DNA from: Hordeum vulgare subsp. vulgare
Taxonomy: Eukaryota > Streptophyta > Magnoliopsida > Poales > Poaceae
Length of the DNA: 64,000 nt
Direction: 5' to 3'
Assembly: GCF_904849725.1 (NCBI RefSeq)
Contig: NC_058524.1
Coordinates: 512,352,263-512,416,262 of the forward strand
Under the pieces are notes generated by a model, which ran no database searches, was not told where the DNA came from, and was given only the letters and a program-made list of their open reading frames with translations. The number at the start of each line of letters is the position of its first letter. The first letter of the stretch is position 1. Below are positions 46,512-58,842 of this stretch, piece by piece. The position numbers were made by a program, and so were the translations under genes.

Positions 46512-48692
46512 TCACTTTGGCCGTAACCATGGAGCATCTTCATTATTTAACGAGATTCTTGGGTCAATTCTCACTATGAAGGGCGGAATTTCATCAAACT
46601 TGTTATAATCTGGTGACATGTTTGTCTTGTCCTCGATCCCCAGGATGTTTCTTTTTCCTGAAAGAACTATGTGACTCTTTGGCTCATCGTCCGATGTATT
46701 CATTTGCTTGTTTTTTCTTTTTTTCGGTCTGGAGGACATGTTTTTGACGTAGAAAACCTGAGCCACTTCATTGGCTAGGACGAATGGCTCGTGTCTGTAA
46801 CCAAGATTCTTGAGATCAACTGTTGTCATTCTGTACAACTGGTCTACCGTTACCCCTTCTCCATTTACGTTCACCCAACTAAACCGAAACAAAGGGACCT
46901 TAAAAGTAGGTCCATAGTCAAGTTCCCATATCTCCTCTATGTAACCATAGTATGTGTTCTTTTTCCCATTCTCTTCTGTCGCATCATAGCGGACACCATG
47001 TTTTGGTTGGTGCTCTTTTTATCTTGGACGGTCATGTAAAATGTATTCCCCTTTATCTCGTACCCTTGGAAATGTAATACAGTCGAAGAAGGTGACGGAG
47101 CAACAAGTAGAGTTGATCTCCAACAGTGTTGTCATTCATGAGACGTGCTCGCAAGCAACTACCGAAAGTATCCATGTGTTTTTCTTCAATCTAGGAGATA
47201 GCCTTCCCTGGGAACTCGGAGCATACAAAATTCTTGTGCTCCTTGATATACGAAGCCACGAAGGTGGAACTTTTTAGAACTGTGTAGTGTGTTTGAGTGA
47301 AAGAATGCCCGTCCCTACATATCACTTCTTTCTTTCCTGGTGTGCCTTTTCCACTCAATCTCCCCTGATGCCGCGATTCAGCAACACCAATCGGCTTAAG
47401 GTCAGGAAGAAAGTCTACACAGAACCCAATGACCTCCTCTGTTCCATTGCCCTTGGAGATTCTTCCTTCTATCCTAACACGGTTATGAACATATTTCTTT
47501 AAGACTCCCATGAACCTCTCGAAGGGGAACATATTGTGTAGAAATACAGGACCGAGAATGGAAATCTCGTCGACTAGGTTAATGAGGAGATGCGTCATAA
47601 TATTGAAGAGGGACGGGGGGAACACCAAATCAAAACTGACAAGACATTGGACCACATCCTTCTGTAGCCTTTCCAGACGTTCTCGATCGATTACCTTCTG
47701 AGATATTGTATTGAGGAATGCACATAGCTTCACAATGGGTAATCAAACATTTTCTGGTAGAAGCCCCCTCAATGCAACCAGAAGCAACTGCGTCATAATC
47801 ACGTGAAAATCATGAGACTTCAGGTTTTGGAATTTTTTTCTCTGCCATATTTATTATTCCCTTTATATTAGACGAGAAGCCATCGGGGACCTTCATACTG
47901 CTCAGGCATTCCAAAAAGATTTCCTTCTCTGCTTTGGTAAGAGCGTAGCTGCTTAAGTATTGACGCACTTTATCAGTCTTCTTGTCGTATGGGTCTTCCA
48001 TACGTTGCCGCTCCTCCCATGCTTCCGTTGTATCTTTTATCTTCCCATACACTCCCAGGAAGCCTAGCAGGTTCAAGCAAAGATTCTTCGTCACGTGCAT
48101 CACGTCGATTGAAGACCAGACCTCTAGGTGTTTCCAATAGGGTAGCTCCCAAAATAAAGATTTCCTTTTCCACATGGACACGTGTCCGTTAACGTCGTCT
48201 TTCGGAACAGATTGACCGCCAGGACCCTTTCCAAAGATTACTATTTGATCCAAATCCTTGACCATAGCCAATAACTCATCACCAGTAGGGAGATTAGGCT
48301 TCTTCCGGTGATCTGCCTCACCGTTGAAATGCTTGCCTTGCTTTCTTACGGGATGATTAGTCGGAAGAAATTGACCACACCCCAGTTAGAAAACCTTCTT
48401 AGATTTTTCCAAATATGTACCTTTAGTCTTATTTAAACAGTGCATGCATGCATTGTATCCCTCGTTTGACTGTCCTGAAATGTTACTAAGACCAGACCAA
48501 TCATTGATGGTTACGAACAACAAAGCTCGTAGGTCAAATTCCTGCTGTGTGTGCTCATCCCACATACGTACACCTGGTTTGGCCCAAAGCTGCAAAAGTT
48601 CATCAACTAATGGCCTTAGGTACACATCAGTGTCGTTGTCTGGTTGCTTCGGTCCTTGGTTGAGGACTCGCATCATAATGAACTTCCGCTTC
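46512..48692 (-). pseudogene. CACTA transposase (TNP2), 3' part
   Basis: Continuation of the transposase after the gypsy insertion. It includes the end of the TNP2/Transposase_21 domain (LLFVTINDWSGLSNISGQSN, 48540; YWKHLEVWSSIDVMHVTKNL, 48100), the DUF4218-type block (SFDLVFPPSLFNIMTHLLIN with ILGPVFLHNMFPFERFMGVL, about 47640-47500) and the DUF4216-type end (VFYVKNMSSRPKKRKNKQM, about 46740; DEIPPFIVRIDPRISLNNED). Lesions include stops at about 48386 and 47810 and frameshifts between 48271 and 46892. The domain order is canonical for plant CACTA transposases. Confidence 0.9.
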
Positions 48693-48697
48693 ATGCA

Positions 48698-50219
48698 TCA
48701 TACGTCCATTTTGCATCATGCTTTCATGTTGATATTTATCGCTTTTTGGGCTGTTATTTCACTCCACAGTACAATACTTATGCCTTTCCTCTCTTATTAT
48801 GGAAGGTTTACATGAAGAGGGAGAATGCCGGCAGCTGGAATTCTGGCCTGAAAAAGGAGCAAGTTTGAGATGCCTATTCTGCGCAACTCCAAAAGCCGTG
48901 AAAATCAACGTGGATTTTTTTGGGATTTAGAAAAAATACTAGGCCGAAGAAGTGCCAGAGGGGCGCCAGCAGGTGGCCACAAGCCTGCTAGGCACGACCA
49001 CCCCCCTGGCCGCGCCTAGGGGGCTTGTGGGCTCCCTGCTGGCCCACTGGCCCCCCTCTTTTGCTACAAGAAGGGTTTCGGTCTGAAAAAAATTGAGAGG
49101 AGGCTTTTCGGAGGATTCGCCGCCACCACAAGGCGGAGCTTGAGCAGAACCAATCTAGAGCTCCGGCAGGACGATCCTGCTGGGGAAACTTCCCTCCCGG
49201 AGGGGGAAATCGTCTGCATCATCATCACCAACACTCCTCTCATCGGAGGGGACTCATCACCATCAACATCTTCATCAGCACCATCTCATCTCCAAACCCT
49301 AGTTCATCACTTGTAACCAATCTCCGTCTCGCGACTCCAATTGGTACTTGTAAGGTTGCTAGTAGTGTTAATTACTCCTTGTAGTTGATGCTAGTTGGAT
49401 TACTTGGTGGAAGAGTTTATGTTCAGATCCTTGATGCTACTCATTACCTCTTTGGTCATGAATATGATTATGCTTGGTGAGTAGTTACTTTTGTTCCTGA
49501 GGACAAGGGATAAGTCATGCTATAAGTAGTCATGTGAATTTGGTATTCGTTCGATATTTTGATGTGTTGTATGTTGTTTTTCCTCTAGTGGTGTTATGTG
49601 AACGTCGACTACATAACACTTCACCATTATTTGGGACTAGAGGAAGGCATTGGGAAGTAGTAAGTAGATGATGGGTTGCTAGAGTGACAGAAGCTTAAAC
49701 CCTAGTTTATGCGTTGCTTCGTAAGGGGCTGATTTGGATCCACTAGTTTAATGCTATGGTTCGACTTTGTCTTAATTCTTCTTTCGTAGTTGCGGATGCT
49801 TGCGAGAGGGGTTAATCATAAGTGTGATTCTTGTCCAAGTAAGGGCAGTACCCAAGCGCCGGTCCACCCACATATCAAACTATCAAAGTAACGAACGCGA
49901 ATCATATGAACATGATGAAAACTAGCATGATAGAAATTTCCGTGTGTCCTCGGGAGCGTTTTTCCTCCTAGAAGACTTTGTCCAGGATTGTCCCTTGCTA
50001 CAAAAAGGATTGGGCCACTTTGCTGCACCGTGGTTACTTTTGTTACTTGCTACTTGCTACGAATCATGTCACCACACAACTACTTGTTACCGATAATTTC
50101 AGTGCTTGCAGATATTACCTTGCTGAAAACCACTTGTTAGATCCTTCTGCTCCTCGTTGGGTTCGACACTCTTACTTATCAAAAGGACTAGATAGATCCC
50201 CTATACTTGTGGGTCATGA
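48698..50219 (+). repeat. 5' LTR of the gypsy element
   Basis: 1,522 bp. It begins TCATACGTCC where the 3' LTR has TGATACGTCC, and ends GTCATGA where the 3' LTR has GTCATCA; both terminal dinucleotides are thus mutated in this copy. By eye it differs from the 3' LTR at a few percent of positions, including small indels. Confidence 0.95.
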
Positions 50220-50230
50220 AGACTCTTTAT

Positions 50231-50248
50231 TGGCGCCGTTGCCGGGGA
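50231..50248 (+). other. tRNA-Asp primer-binding site
   Basis: TGGCGCCGTTGCCGGGGA is an exact 18-base complement of the plant tRNA-Asp 3' end (TCCCCGGCAACGGCGCCA), eleven bases after the LTR. It is the site where minus-strand DNA synthesis would start. Confidence 0.9.
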
Positions 50249-50310
50249 GTGAAGCGCCTTTGGTAAGTGGAACTTGGTAAGGAAACATTCATATAGTGTG
50301 CTGAAATTTA

Positions 50311-51294
50311 TTGTCACTTGTCACTATGGAAACTAATCCTTTGAGGGGCTTGTTCGGGGTATCTTCACCTCTAACGGAAGAACAAAGGGTTGCTCCTCAA
50401 CCTTATGCACCTACTGAAAATGTTTGCTTTGAATTTCCTTCGGGTATGCTTGAGAAACTGCTGGCTAATCCTTTTAGAGGAGATGGAACATCACATCCAG
50501 ACTTGCATCTAATCTATGTAGATGAAGTTTGTGGTTTATTTAAGCTTGCTGGTTTGCCCGAGGATGAGTTAAAGAAGAAGGTCTTTCCCTTATCTTAGAG
50601 GGATAAGGCGTTGACATGGTATAGGCTATGTGATGATACTGGATCATGGAACTACAATCGGTTGAAATTGGAATTTCATCAAAAGTTTTATCCTATGCAT
50701 TTAGTACATCATGATCGGAATTATATTTATAATTTTTGGCCTCGTGACAGAGAAAGCATCGCTCAAGCTTGGGGGAGGCTTAAATCAATGTTAAATTCAT
50801 GCCCCAACCATGAGATCTCGAGAGAAATTATCATTCAGAACTTCTATGCTCGGCTTTCTCATGGTGATCGCACCATGCTTGACACTTCTTGTACCGGTTC
50901 TTTTATGAAGAGAGATATTTAATTCAAATGTAATTTATTGAAAAGAATTAAACGGAACTCTGAAGATTGGGAGCTTTAAGAAGGTAAGGAGTCAGGTATG
51001 AATTTCAAGTTTGATTGCGTTAAATCCTTTGTTGAAACAAATACTTTTTGTGACTTTAGCGCTAAGTATGGACTTGACTCTAAGATAGTAGCTTCATTGT
51101 GTGAATCATTTACTGCTCATATTGATCTCCCCAAAGAGAAGGGGTTTAAATATCATCCTCCCTTAGAAGTCAATGTAGTTAAACCCAATCCAGTTGAAGA
51201 GAGATTCATTGCCTATAATGATCCTATTGTTCCTAGTGCTTACATTGAGAAACCACCTTTCCCTGTTAGGATAAAGGATCATTCTAAAGCTTGA
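50311..51294 (+). pseudogene. Gypsy gag
   Basis: A single reading frame interrupted by stops at 50596, 50920 and 50977 (approximately). Gag/capsid text is recognisable (VCFEFPSGMLEKLLANPFRG, KLAGLPEDELKKKVFPLS, then ALTWYRLCDDTGSWNYNRLK and RLSHGDRTMLDTSCTGSF). It would form the capsid of the virus-like particle. The frame is shared with the protease and RT pieces downstream, so the losses are mainly point nonsense changes. Confidence 0.85.
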
Positions 51295-51297
51295 ACT

Positions 51298-52125
51298 GTG
51301 ATACGTAGAGGCTACATTAGAACACCTACACCCCCTGATCAAATTAGAGTTGAACCTAGCATTGCTATTATCAAAGATCTCCTGTCCGACGTTGTTGAGG
51401 GACATAATATTCACTTCTGTGAAGATGCTGCTAGAATTGCTAAACCCCATGCTAGAGACAAACATAGGCCCGTTGTTGGCACACCTGTTGTTTCTGTTAA
51501 GATAGGAGATCATTGCTATCATGGTTTATGTGACGTGGGTGCTAGTGTTAGTGCAATACCTCAATCCTTATATGATGAAATTTAAGACGAGATTGCACCT
51601 TTTGAGATAGAGCCTATTGATGTCATTATTCAGCTTGCCAGTAGAGATACTATCTGCCCTGTGGGAATTGTTAGGGATGTTGAAGTCTTGTGTGGTAAAA
51701 TGAAGTATCCTGCTGATTTCCTCGTTCTTGCTACCACCCAAGATAGCTTTTGTCCCATCATATTTGGCAGACCCTTTCTCAATACCGTCTATGCTCATAT
51801 TGACTGTGAGAAGCAAACTATCACTGTTGGCTTTGAAGGTGTGTCACATGAGTTCAATTTCTCCAAGTTTGGTAGACAACCTCATGAAAAGGAGTTGCCT
51901 AGTAAGGATGAAACTATTGCCCTAGCCTCTATTGCCGTGCCTCCTACTGATCCTTTAGAGCAATACTTGCTTGAGCATGAAAATGATATGCATATGGATG
52001 AAAGGGATGAGATAGATAGAGTTGTCTTAGAACAATATCCTATCCTTAAGAATAATTTGCCTGCTGAACTGCTTGGGGATCCGCCCCCACCAAAGGGTGA
52101 TCCTGTGTTCGAGCTTAAATAGTTG
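51298..52125 (+). pseudogene. Gypsy aspartic protease region
   Basis: The frame continues from gag. The protease core VSVKIGDHCYHGLCDVGASV contains the D-x-G-A active-site stretch (D-V-G-A), followed after a stop (51583) by VGIVRDVEVLCGKMKYPADF and the IIFGRPFLNT motif that closes the fold. It would cut the polyprotein. A further stop at about 52122 separates it from RT. Confidence 0.85.
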
Positions 52126-52827
52126 CCAGATACTCTTAAGTATGCTTATCTTGATGAAAAAGAGATATATCCTGTCATAATCAGTGCTAGCCTCTCAGAA
52201 CATGAAGAAAAGAAGTTACTAAAAACTCTGAGGAAGCACCGTGCTGCTATTGGATATACTCTTGATGATCTTAAGGGCATTAGTCCCACTCTATGCTAGC
52301 ACAAGATTAAAACTGATCCTGATTCCAAGCCAGTTGCTGATCATCAAAGGAGATTAAATCATAAGATGAAAGGGGTAGTAAGAAAAGAAATACTAAAGCT
52401 CCTGGAAGCAGGTATTATCTATCCTGTTGCTCATAGTGATTGGGTCAGTCCGGTGCATTGCGTCCCTAAGAAGGGAGGTATTACCGTTGTCCCTAATGAT
52501 AAGGATGAATTGATCCCCCAGAAGATTATTACTGGCTATAGGATGGTGATCGATTTTAGGAAATTGAATAAAGCCACTAGGAAAGATTATTACCCTTTGC
52601 CTTTTATCGACCAAATGCTAGAAAGACTGTCTAAACACACACACTTTTGCTTTCTAGGCGGCTATTCTGGTTTCTCCCAAATACGAGTTGCACAATCTGA
52701 CCAGGAGAAAACCACTTTCACCTGCCTTTTCGGTACCTTTGCTTATAGACGTATGCCTTTTGGCTTATGTAATGCACCTGCCACCTTTCAAAGATGTATG
52801 ATGACTATATTCTCTGACTTTTTGTGA
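52126..52827 (+). pseudogene. Gypsy reverse transcriptase, first part
   Basis: After the stop at 52297, the open part 52366-52827 holds RT motifs: KEILKLLEAGIIYPVAHSDW, then MVIDFRKLNKATRKDYYPLP, and FGTFAYRRMPFGLCNAPATF. A frameshift at about 52823 precedes the catalytic FMDD. The motif order is standard for Ty3/gypsy. Confidence 0.9.
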
Positions 52828-52846
52828 AAAGATTGTTAAGGTTTTC

Positions 52847-53980
52847 ATGGATGACTTCTCCGTTTACGGGTCTTCTTTTGATGATTGCCTCAGCAACCTT
52901 GATCGGGTCTTGCGGAGATGTAAAGACACCAATCTTGTCTTGAATTGGGAGAAGTGCCACTTTATGGTTAATCAAGGCATCGTCTTAGGACATAAAATTT
53001 CTGAAAGAGGTATTGAAGTCGATAAGGCTAAGGTTGATGCAATCGAGAAAATGCCATACCCCATAGATATCAAAGGTATAAGAAGTTTCCTTGGTCATGC
53101 TGGTTTCTATAGAAGGTTCATTAAAGACTTCTCTAAGATTTCTAGGCCTCTTACCAATCTCTTGCAAAAGGGCATTCCTTTTGTTTTTGACGATGATTGT
53201 GAGGAAGCATTCGAAATACTTAAGAAGGCTTTGATAACTGCACCTATTGTTCAACCACCTGATTGGAACTTACCTTTTGAAATCATGTGTGATGCTAGTG
53301 ATTATGCTGTTGGTGCTGTCCTAGGGCAAAAAGTTGATAAGAAGTTGAATGTTATTCACTATGCTAGTAAAACTCTAGACAGTGCCCAAAGAAACTATGC
53401 TACTACGGAAAAGGAATTTTTAGCAGTCGTGTTTGCATGTGAAAAGTTCAGGTCTTACATAGTTGATTCCAAAGTCACTATTCACACTGATCACGCTGCT
53501 ATTAAGTACCTCATGGAGAAGAAAGACGCTAAACCTAGACTTATCACATGGGTTCTCTTGCTACAAGAATTTGATTTGCACGTTGTCGACAGAAAGGGTG
53601 CTGCTAACCCCGTAGCAGATAACTTGTCTAGGTTGGAGAACATTCTTGATGACCCACAACCTATTGATGATAGTTTTCTTGATGAGCAATTGAATGTCAT
53701 CAATACTTCACGTAGTGCACCATGGTATGCTGATTATGCAAACTATATCGTTGCCAAATATATACCACCTAGTTTCACATACCAGCAAAATAAGAAATTC
53801 TTCTTTGACTTGAGACATTACTTTTGGGATGATCCTCACCTTTATAAGGAAGGAGTAGATGGTGTTATTAGACGTTGTGTACCTGAACTTGAACAGGGAC
53901 AGATCCTACAGAAGTGTCACTCCGAGGCCTATGGAGGACACCATGCGGGAGATAGAACTGCACACAACGTATTACAATGA
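52847..53980 (+). pseudogene. Gypsy RT catalytic end, RNase H and integrase zinc finger
   Basis: The longest intact stretch (377 codons). It opens with the catalytic MDDFSVYG (preceded by F in the shifted frame) and the RT thumb ([20 protein letters not shown]). RNase H follows with its acidic residues in place ([43 protein letters not shown]). The last part is the first half of the HHCC integrase finger ([12 protein letters not shown]). A stop at 53978 interrupts the finger. Confidence 0.92.
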
Positions 53981-54025
53981 GGTTTCTATTGGCCCACTCT
54001 GTTCAAGGATGCCCGTAAGTTTGTC

Positions 54026-55104
54026 TTGTCTTGTGACGAATGTCAAAGAATAGGTAATATCGGTAAACGTCAGGAAATGCCTATGAATTATTCACTTGTC
54101 ATTGAACCATTTGATGTCTGGGGCTTTGATTATATGGGACCTTTTCCAAAATCCAATGGGTATACTCATATCCTAGTTGCTGTTGACTACGTCACTAAGT
54201 GGGTGGAAGCTATCCCAACTAGTAGTGCTGATCACAACACCTCTATCAGGATGCTTAAAGAAGTTATTTTCCGTAGATTTGGAGTCCCTAGATATCTAAT
54301 GACCGACGGTGGTTCACATTTCATTTATGGCGCTTTCCGTACAACGCTTGCTATGTACGATGTTAACCATAGAATTGCGCCCCCTATCACCCTCAGTCCA
54401 GTGGTCAAGTAGAGCTAAGCAATAGAGAGATTAAACTGATTCTGCAAAAGACTGTCAACAGGTCTAGAAATAATTGGTCTAAGAAGCTCGATGATGCACC
54501 GTGGACTTATAGAACTGCCTATAAGAATCCCATGGGCATGTCTCCGTACAAAATGGTGTACGGTAAAGCATGTCATCTACCTCTTGAGCTAGAGCATAAA
54601 TCTTATTGGGCAATCAAAGATCTCAACTTTGATTTCAAACTTGCTGGTGAGAAGAGGTTATTTGACATTCACTCGCTTGATGAATGGAGAACTCAGGCAT
54701 ATGAGAATGCCAAGTTGTTCAAAGAAAAAGTTAAGAGGTGGCATGATAAAAGGATACAAAAGCGTGAGTTCAATGTAGGTGATTATGTCTTGCTATATAA
54801 TTCTCGTTTAAGATTTTTTGCACGCAAGCTTCTCTCTAAATGGGAAGGTCCCTATATTGTTGAGGAAGTATATCGTTCCGGTGCTATCAAGATCAACAAC
54901 ACGGAAGGTAATTGTCCGAGAGTGGTAAATGGGCAGAGAATCAAGCATTATATCTCAGGTACTCCCATAAATGTTGAAAGCAATATTATCAATACCATAA
55001 CTCCGGAAGAATACCTAAGGGATATTTATCAGCCTGTTTCAGACTCCGAAAATGAAGAGGTATGTGATTCGGTAAGAAAAGATACTCCAAAACTTTTCCA
55101 GTAG
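54026..55104 (+). pseudogene. Gypsy integrase
   Basis: The second half of the zinc finger (SCDECQRIG) and the catalytic core: D in [14 protein letters not shown] in MTDGGSHF, and the E of [11 protein letters not shown], which lies beyond a 1-base frameshift at about 54385. The C-terminal part (YKMVYGKACHLPLELEHKSY, then NVGDYVLLYNSRLR and LSKWEGPYIVEEVYRSGAI) is open to the stop at 55104. The catalytic triad is present, but the frame is broken. Confidence 0.92.
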
Positions 55105-55153
55105 GAATTTTTCTCCGTTTTGGAATATTTGAAAAAATAGAAAAATGTGAAGT

Positions 55154-55254
55154 AGTCCGGAAAGCGCACGAGGAGGCGACAAGCCTGCCAGGCGCGGGCC
55201 ACCCCCCTGGCCGCGCCTGGGGGGATTGTGGCCACCTCGTGTGCCTTCCGGACT
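55154..55254 (+). repeat. Long GC-rich hairpin before the 3' ORF
   Basis: AGTCCGGAAAGCGCACGAGG... pairs with ...CCTCGTGTGCCTTCCGGACT over about 47 bases on each side around a C-rich loop. Its core (ACAAGCCTGCCAGGCGCGGG) is clearly related to a shorter hairpin present in both LTRs (48977-49030 and 57599-57651). Confidence 0.85.
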
Positions 55255-55387
55255 CCGTTTTCGAGCAGAGTACTCCTTCTAGTAAAAAAAATCATTATAT
55301 ATTCTCTCGAAAGGTCTGACCCTCGTATCACGCAAATTTCCTCTGTTTCCGTTTCGAGCCTTTTTCTGCCGCAAAATTTGAGCAAGG

Positions 55388-55780
55388 ATGCCGTCTCAGG
55401 AATCTGTCGGGGAGAACAATTTCCCTCAAGTCTATGAAGAAGTAGATGCTGATCTGAAAAGAGTGGAAGTCACGAAAGCCAAGGGCAGAACTAAGGAGAA
55501 GAATCAGGCGTGGGACAAAGTACAACCTGTGTTCAACAAGGAAGAAGTTGAAGAAGTGGATTTCCTCCAACCCTACCTCCACCTACTGTCTCCATCCTTG
55601 ATTGAACTCTTGAGGTTTTGTGAAACAACTTGTGCTCGCAATACTTATCTCACTCGTGAAGTTGTTTTGCTGGAGAAACATATCACATATCTCCAAGGTA
55701 TAAATCAAAGATTGATGGCCCTCTTGGAATCAAAGTACAAAACAACTCCATCACCATCACCTCCAAAGGAAGACAACTAA
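55388..55780 (+). CDS. Extra 3' ORF of the gypsy element (130 aa)
   Basis: Starts ATGCCGTCTCAGG and ends at TAA (55778-55780); the only fully open gene of this element. The N-half is charged and acidic (FPQVYEEVDADLKRVEVTKA). The C-half is helical (LLSPSLIELLRFCETTCARN, EVVLLEKHITYLQGINQRLM) and ends in a Ser/Pro tail. No signal peptide or membrane helix is present, so it is not a classical envelope protein despite its position after integrase. I recognise it as a recurring ORF of Triticeae Athila-like elements; its function is not known to me. Confidence 0.6.
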   Translation: MPSQESVGENNFPQVYEEVDADLKRVEVTKAKGRTKEKNQAWDKVQPVFNKEEVEEVDFLQPYLHLLSPSLIELLRFCETTCARNTYLTREVVLLEKHITYLQGINQRLMALLESKYKTTPSPSPPKEDN

Positions 55781-57303
55781 GCATGGGTATGGGCAATCCC
55801 CTTGGCTTGTGCCAAGCTTGGAGGAGTTGCCCCGGTATCGTATCACCATCACATCTTTTGACTTTACCTTTGTTTTAGTTTGTTCCTTTTCAGTTTTCTC
55901 TTCCTCTAGTAGAATAAAGTTCTTAGTGTTTTAGGCTTGAGTTTTGCTTTGTGTCACCCCGATGTATTCGAGCTCGTGAGGCATATAATAAAGAGTGTCT
56001 TAGTTGAAGTGCCTTGCTTCTTGCCACGATCAAAAGATTGAGAAAAGAACAAAAACATGAAAGATCATGTAATGATCTTATGGGAAGTGATGGCTTCACA
56101 TATAAAAAGAATGTTGATTGAAACTTGTTTAGGGTAGACAAACGTAGACCTTGGTCATTGTTGCAATTAATAGGAAGTGATGAAGAAGGAGAGGTTCACA
56201 TATAAATATATCATCTTTGACACCATCTATGATTGTGAACACTCACTAAACTATTACATGCCTAGAAGTAGATGTTGGACAAGGAAGACAACATAATGAA
56301 TTGTGTTTGCTTGGTTTTCCGAACAATGTAATATGATTAGAGATCCCTTAGCATGTGACGATTGCTTCCACCTCATATTAGCCAAACCTCCCACACCAAG
56401 TAGAGATACTACTTGTGCATCCACAAACCTTCAACCCAGTTTTGCCGTGAGAGTCCACCATACCTACCTATGGATTGAATAAGATCCCTCAAGTAAGTTG
56501 TCATCGGTGCAAGCAATAAAAATTGCTCCCTAATATGTATGATCTATTAGTGTGTGGAAAATAAGCTTTGTATGAACCTGTGATGAGGAAGACATAAAAG
56601 CGATAGACTACATAATAAAGTTCTTTATCACAGGAGGCAATATAAAGTGACGTTCCTCCGCACTAAGAGGACACGCATTCAAACCTCCAAAGCGCATGAC
56701 AACCTCTGCTTCGCTCCGCGAAGGGCCTATCTTGTACCTTTACTTTTTTCCCTTGAAAGAGTCATGGTGATCTTCACCAATTCCTTATTTCGCCTTTATC
56801 TTGGCTAACGTCATATGCTTGGGAAAGATCTATATTCATATGTCAACTTGGAAGTAAGTATTCATGAATTATTATTGTTGACATTACCCTTGAGGTAAGC
56901 AGTTGGGAGGCGAAACTATAAGCCCCTATCTTTCTCTGTGTCCAGCCGAAACTTTGATCTCATGAGTACCACGTGAGTTGTAGCAATTGTAGAGAATGAA
57001 AAGATGATTGAGTATGTGGATTTGCTTTACAAGCTCTTATTTGACTCTTTCTGATGTTGTGATAAATTGCAATTGCTTCAGTGACTAAAGGCTATCGGTT
57101 GTTACTTCTAGGTAAGGTTCTTGATCCATACTTTACTTTGTGAAGGAATTGTCACTTTAGCGTGAGAGATTATATGTTGGTATTGCTGTTCTGATCATGA
57201 TCATGATGCCTGCATGTTCGTATCTTGTTTTGTCGACACCTCTCTCTCTAAACATGTGGTCATGTTTATTGATCTAGGCTTTCGCTTGAGGACATATGAG
57301 GTC
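55781..57303 (+). other. Gypsy 3' internal non-coding region
   Basis: About 1.5 kb between the last ORF and the polypurine tract. No ORF above 72 codons and no motif is recognised. Confidence 0.6.
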
Positions 57304-57318
57304 TAAGCTTGGGGGAGT
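57304..57318 (+). other. Polypurine tract
   Basis: TAAGCTTGGGGGAGT lies directly before the 3' LTR start at 57319. The purine run would prime plus-strand DNA synthesis. Confidence 0.85.
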
Positions 57319-58842
57319 TGATACGTCCATTTTGCATCATGCTTTCATGTTGATATTTATCGCTTTTTGGGCTGTTATTTCACTTCACGGTACAATACTT
57401 ATGCCTTTCCTCTCTTATTTTGCAAGGTTTACATGAAGAGGGAGAATGCCGGCAGCTGGAATTCTGGTCTGAAAAAGGAGCAAGTTTGAGATGCCTATTC
57501 TGCGCAACTCCAAAAGCCGTCAAAAACAACGTTGATTTTTTTTGGGATTTATAAAAAATACTCGGCCGAAGAAGTGCTAGAGGGGCCCTAGAAGGTGGCC
57601 ACAAGCCTGCTAGGCGCGGCCACCCCCTGGCCGCGCCTAGGGGGCTTGTGGGCTCCCTGCTGGCCCACTGGCCCCCCTCTTTTGCTACAAGAAGGGTTTC
57701 GGTCTGAGAAAAATCGAGAGGAGGCTTTTTCGGAGAGATTTACCGCCGCAACGAGGCGGAACTTGAGCAGAACCAATCTAGAGCTCCGACACGACGATCC
57801 TGCCAGGGAAACTTCCCTCCCGGAGGGGAAATCGTTGCCATCGTCATCACCAACACTCCTCTCATCGGAGGGGACTCATCACCATCAACATCTTCATCAG
57901 CACCATCTCATCTCCAAACCCTAGTTCATCACTTGTAACCAATCTCCGTCTCGCGACTCCGGTTGGTACTTGTAAGGTCGCTAGTAGTGTTAATTACTCC
58001 TTGTAGTTGATGCTAGTTGGATTACTTGGTGGAAGAGTTTATGTTCAGATCCTTGATGCTACTCATTACCTCTCTGGTCATGAATATGATTATGCTTTGT
58101 GAGTAGTTACTTTTGTTCCTGAGGACATGGGATAAGTCATGCTATAAGTAGTCATGTGAATTTGGTATTCGTTCGATATTTTGATGTGTTGTATGTTGTT
58201 TTTCCTCTAGTGGTGTTATGTGAACGTTGACTACATAACACTTCACCATTATTTGGGCCTAGAGGAAGGCATTGGGAAGTAGTAAGTAGATGATGGGTTG
58301 CTAGAGTGACAGAAGCTTAAACCCTAGTTTATGAGTTGCTTCGTAAGGGGCTGATTTGGATCCACTAGTTTAATGCTATGGTTAGACTTTGTCTTAATTC
58401 TTCTTTCGTAGTTGCGGATTCTTGCGAGAGGGGTTAATCATAAGTGGGATGCTTGTCCAAGTAAGGGTAGTACCCAAGCGCCGGTCCACCCACATATCAA
58501 ACTATCAAAGTAACGAACGCGAATCATATGAACATGATGAAAACTAACATGACAGAAATTCCCGTGTGTTTTCGAGAGCGTTTTTCCTCCTATAAGACTT
58601 TGTACAGGCTTGTACCTTGCTACAAAAGGGATTGGGCCACTTTGCTGCACCATGGTTACTTTTGTTACTTGCTACTTCCTACGAATCATCTCACCACACA
58701 ACTACTTGTTACCGATAATTTTAGTGCTTGCACATATTACCTTGCTGAAAACCACTTGTCAGATCTTTCTGCTCCTCGTTGGGTTCGACACTCTTAGTTA
58801 TCGAAAGGACTACGATAGATCCCCTATACTTGTGGGTCATCA
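57319..58842 (+). repeat. 3' LTR of the gypsy element
   Basis: 1,524 bp from TGATACGTCC to GGGTCATCA, with intact TG/CA ends. It contains the GC-rich hairpin at 57599-57651. The end phrase GATCCCCTATACTTGTGGGT is shared with the solo LTR at 944-2475, so the two families are related. Confidence 0.95.

Larger units (their letters stand above)
48698..58842 (+). mobile_element. Complete Athila-like Ty3/gypsy retrotransposon, 10.1 kb
   Basis: Two LTRs (48698-50219 and 57319-58842), a primer-binding site, gag-pol and a polypurine tract are present. The element is flanked by perfect 5-bp duplications ATGCA (48693-48697 and 58843-58847). Order of domains: gag, protease, RT, RNase H, integrase, then an extra ORF. 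The RT active site is FMDD and an extra ORF sits in the env position, both features of the Athila clade. The coding region has nine or more stops and frameshifts, so it is not autonomous. Confidence 0.97.

Noticed and set aside
55388..55780. Calling the extra gypsy ORF an envelope gene
   Set aside because: No signal peptide, no membrane helix and too short; only its position after integrase is envelope-like.
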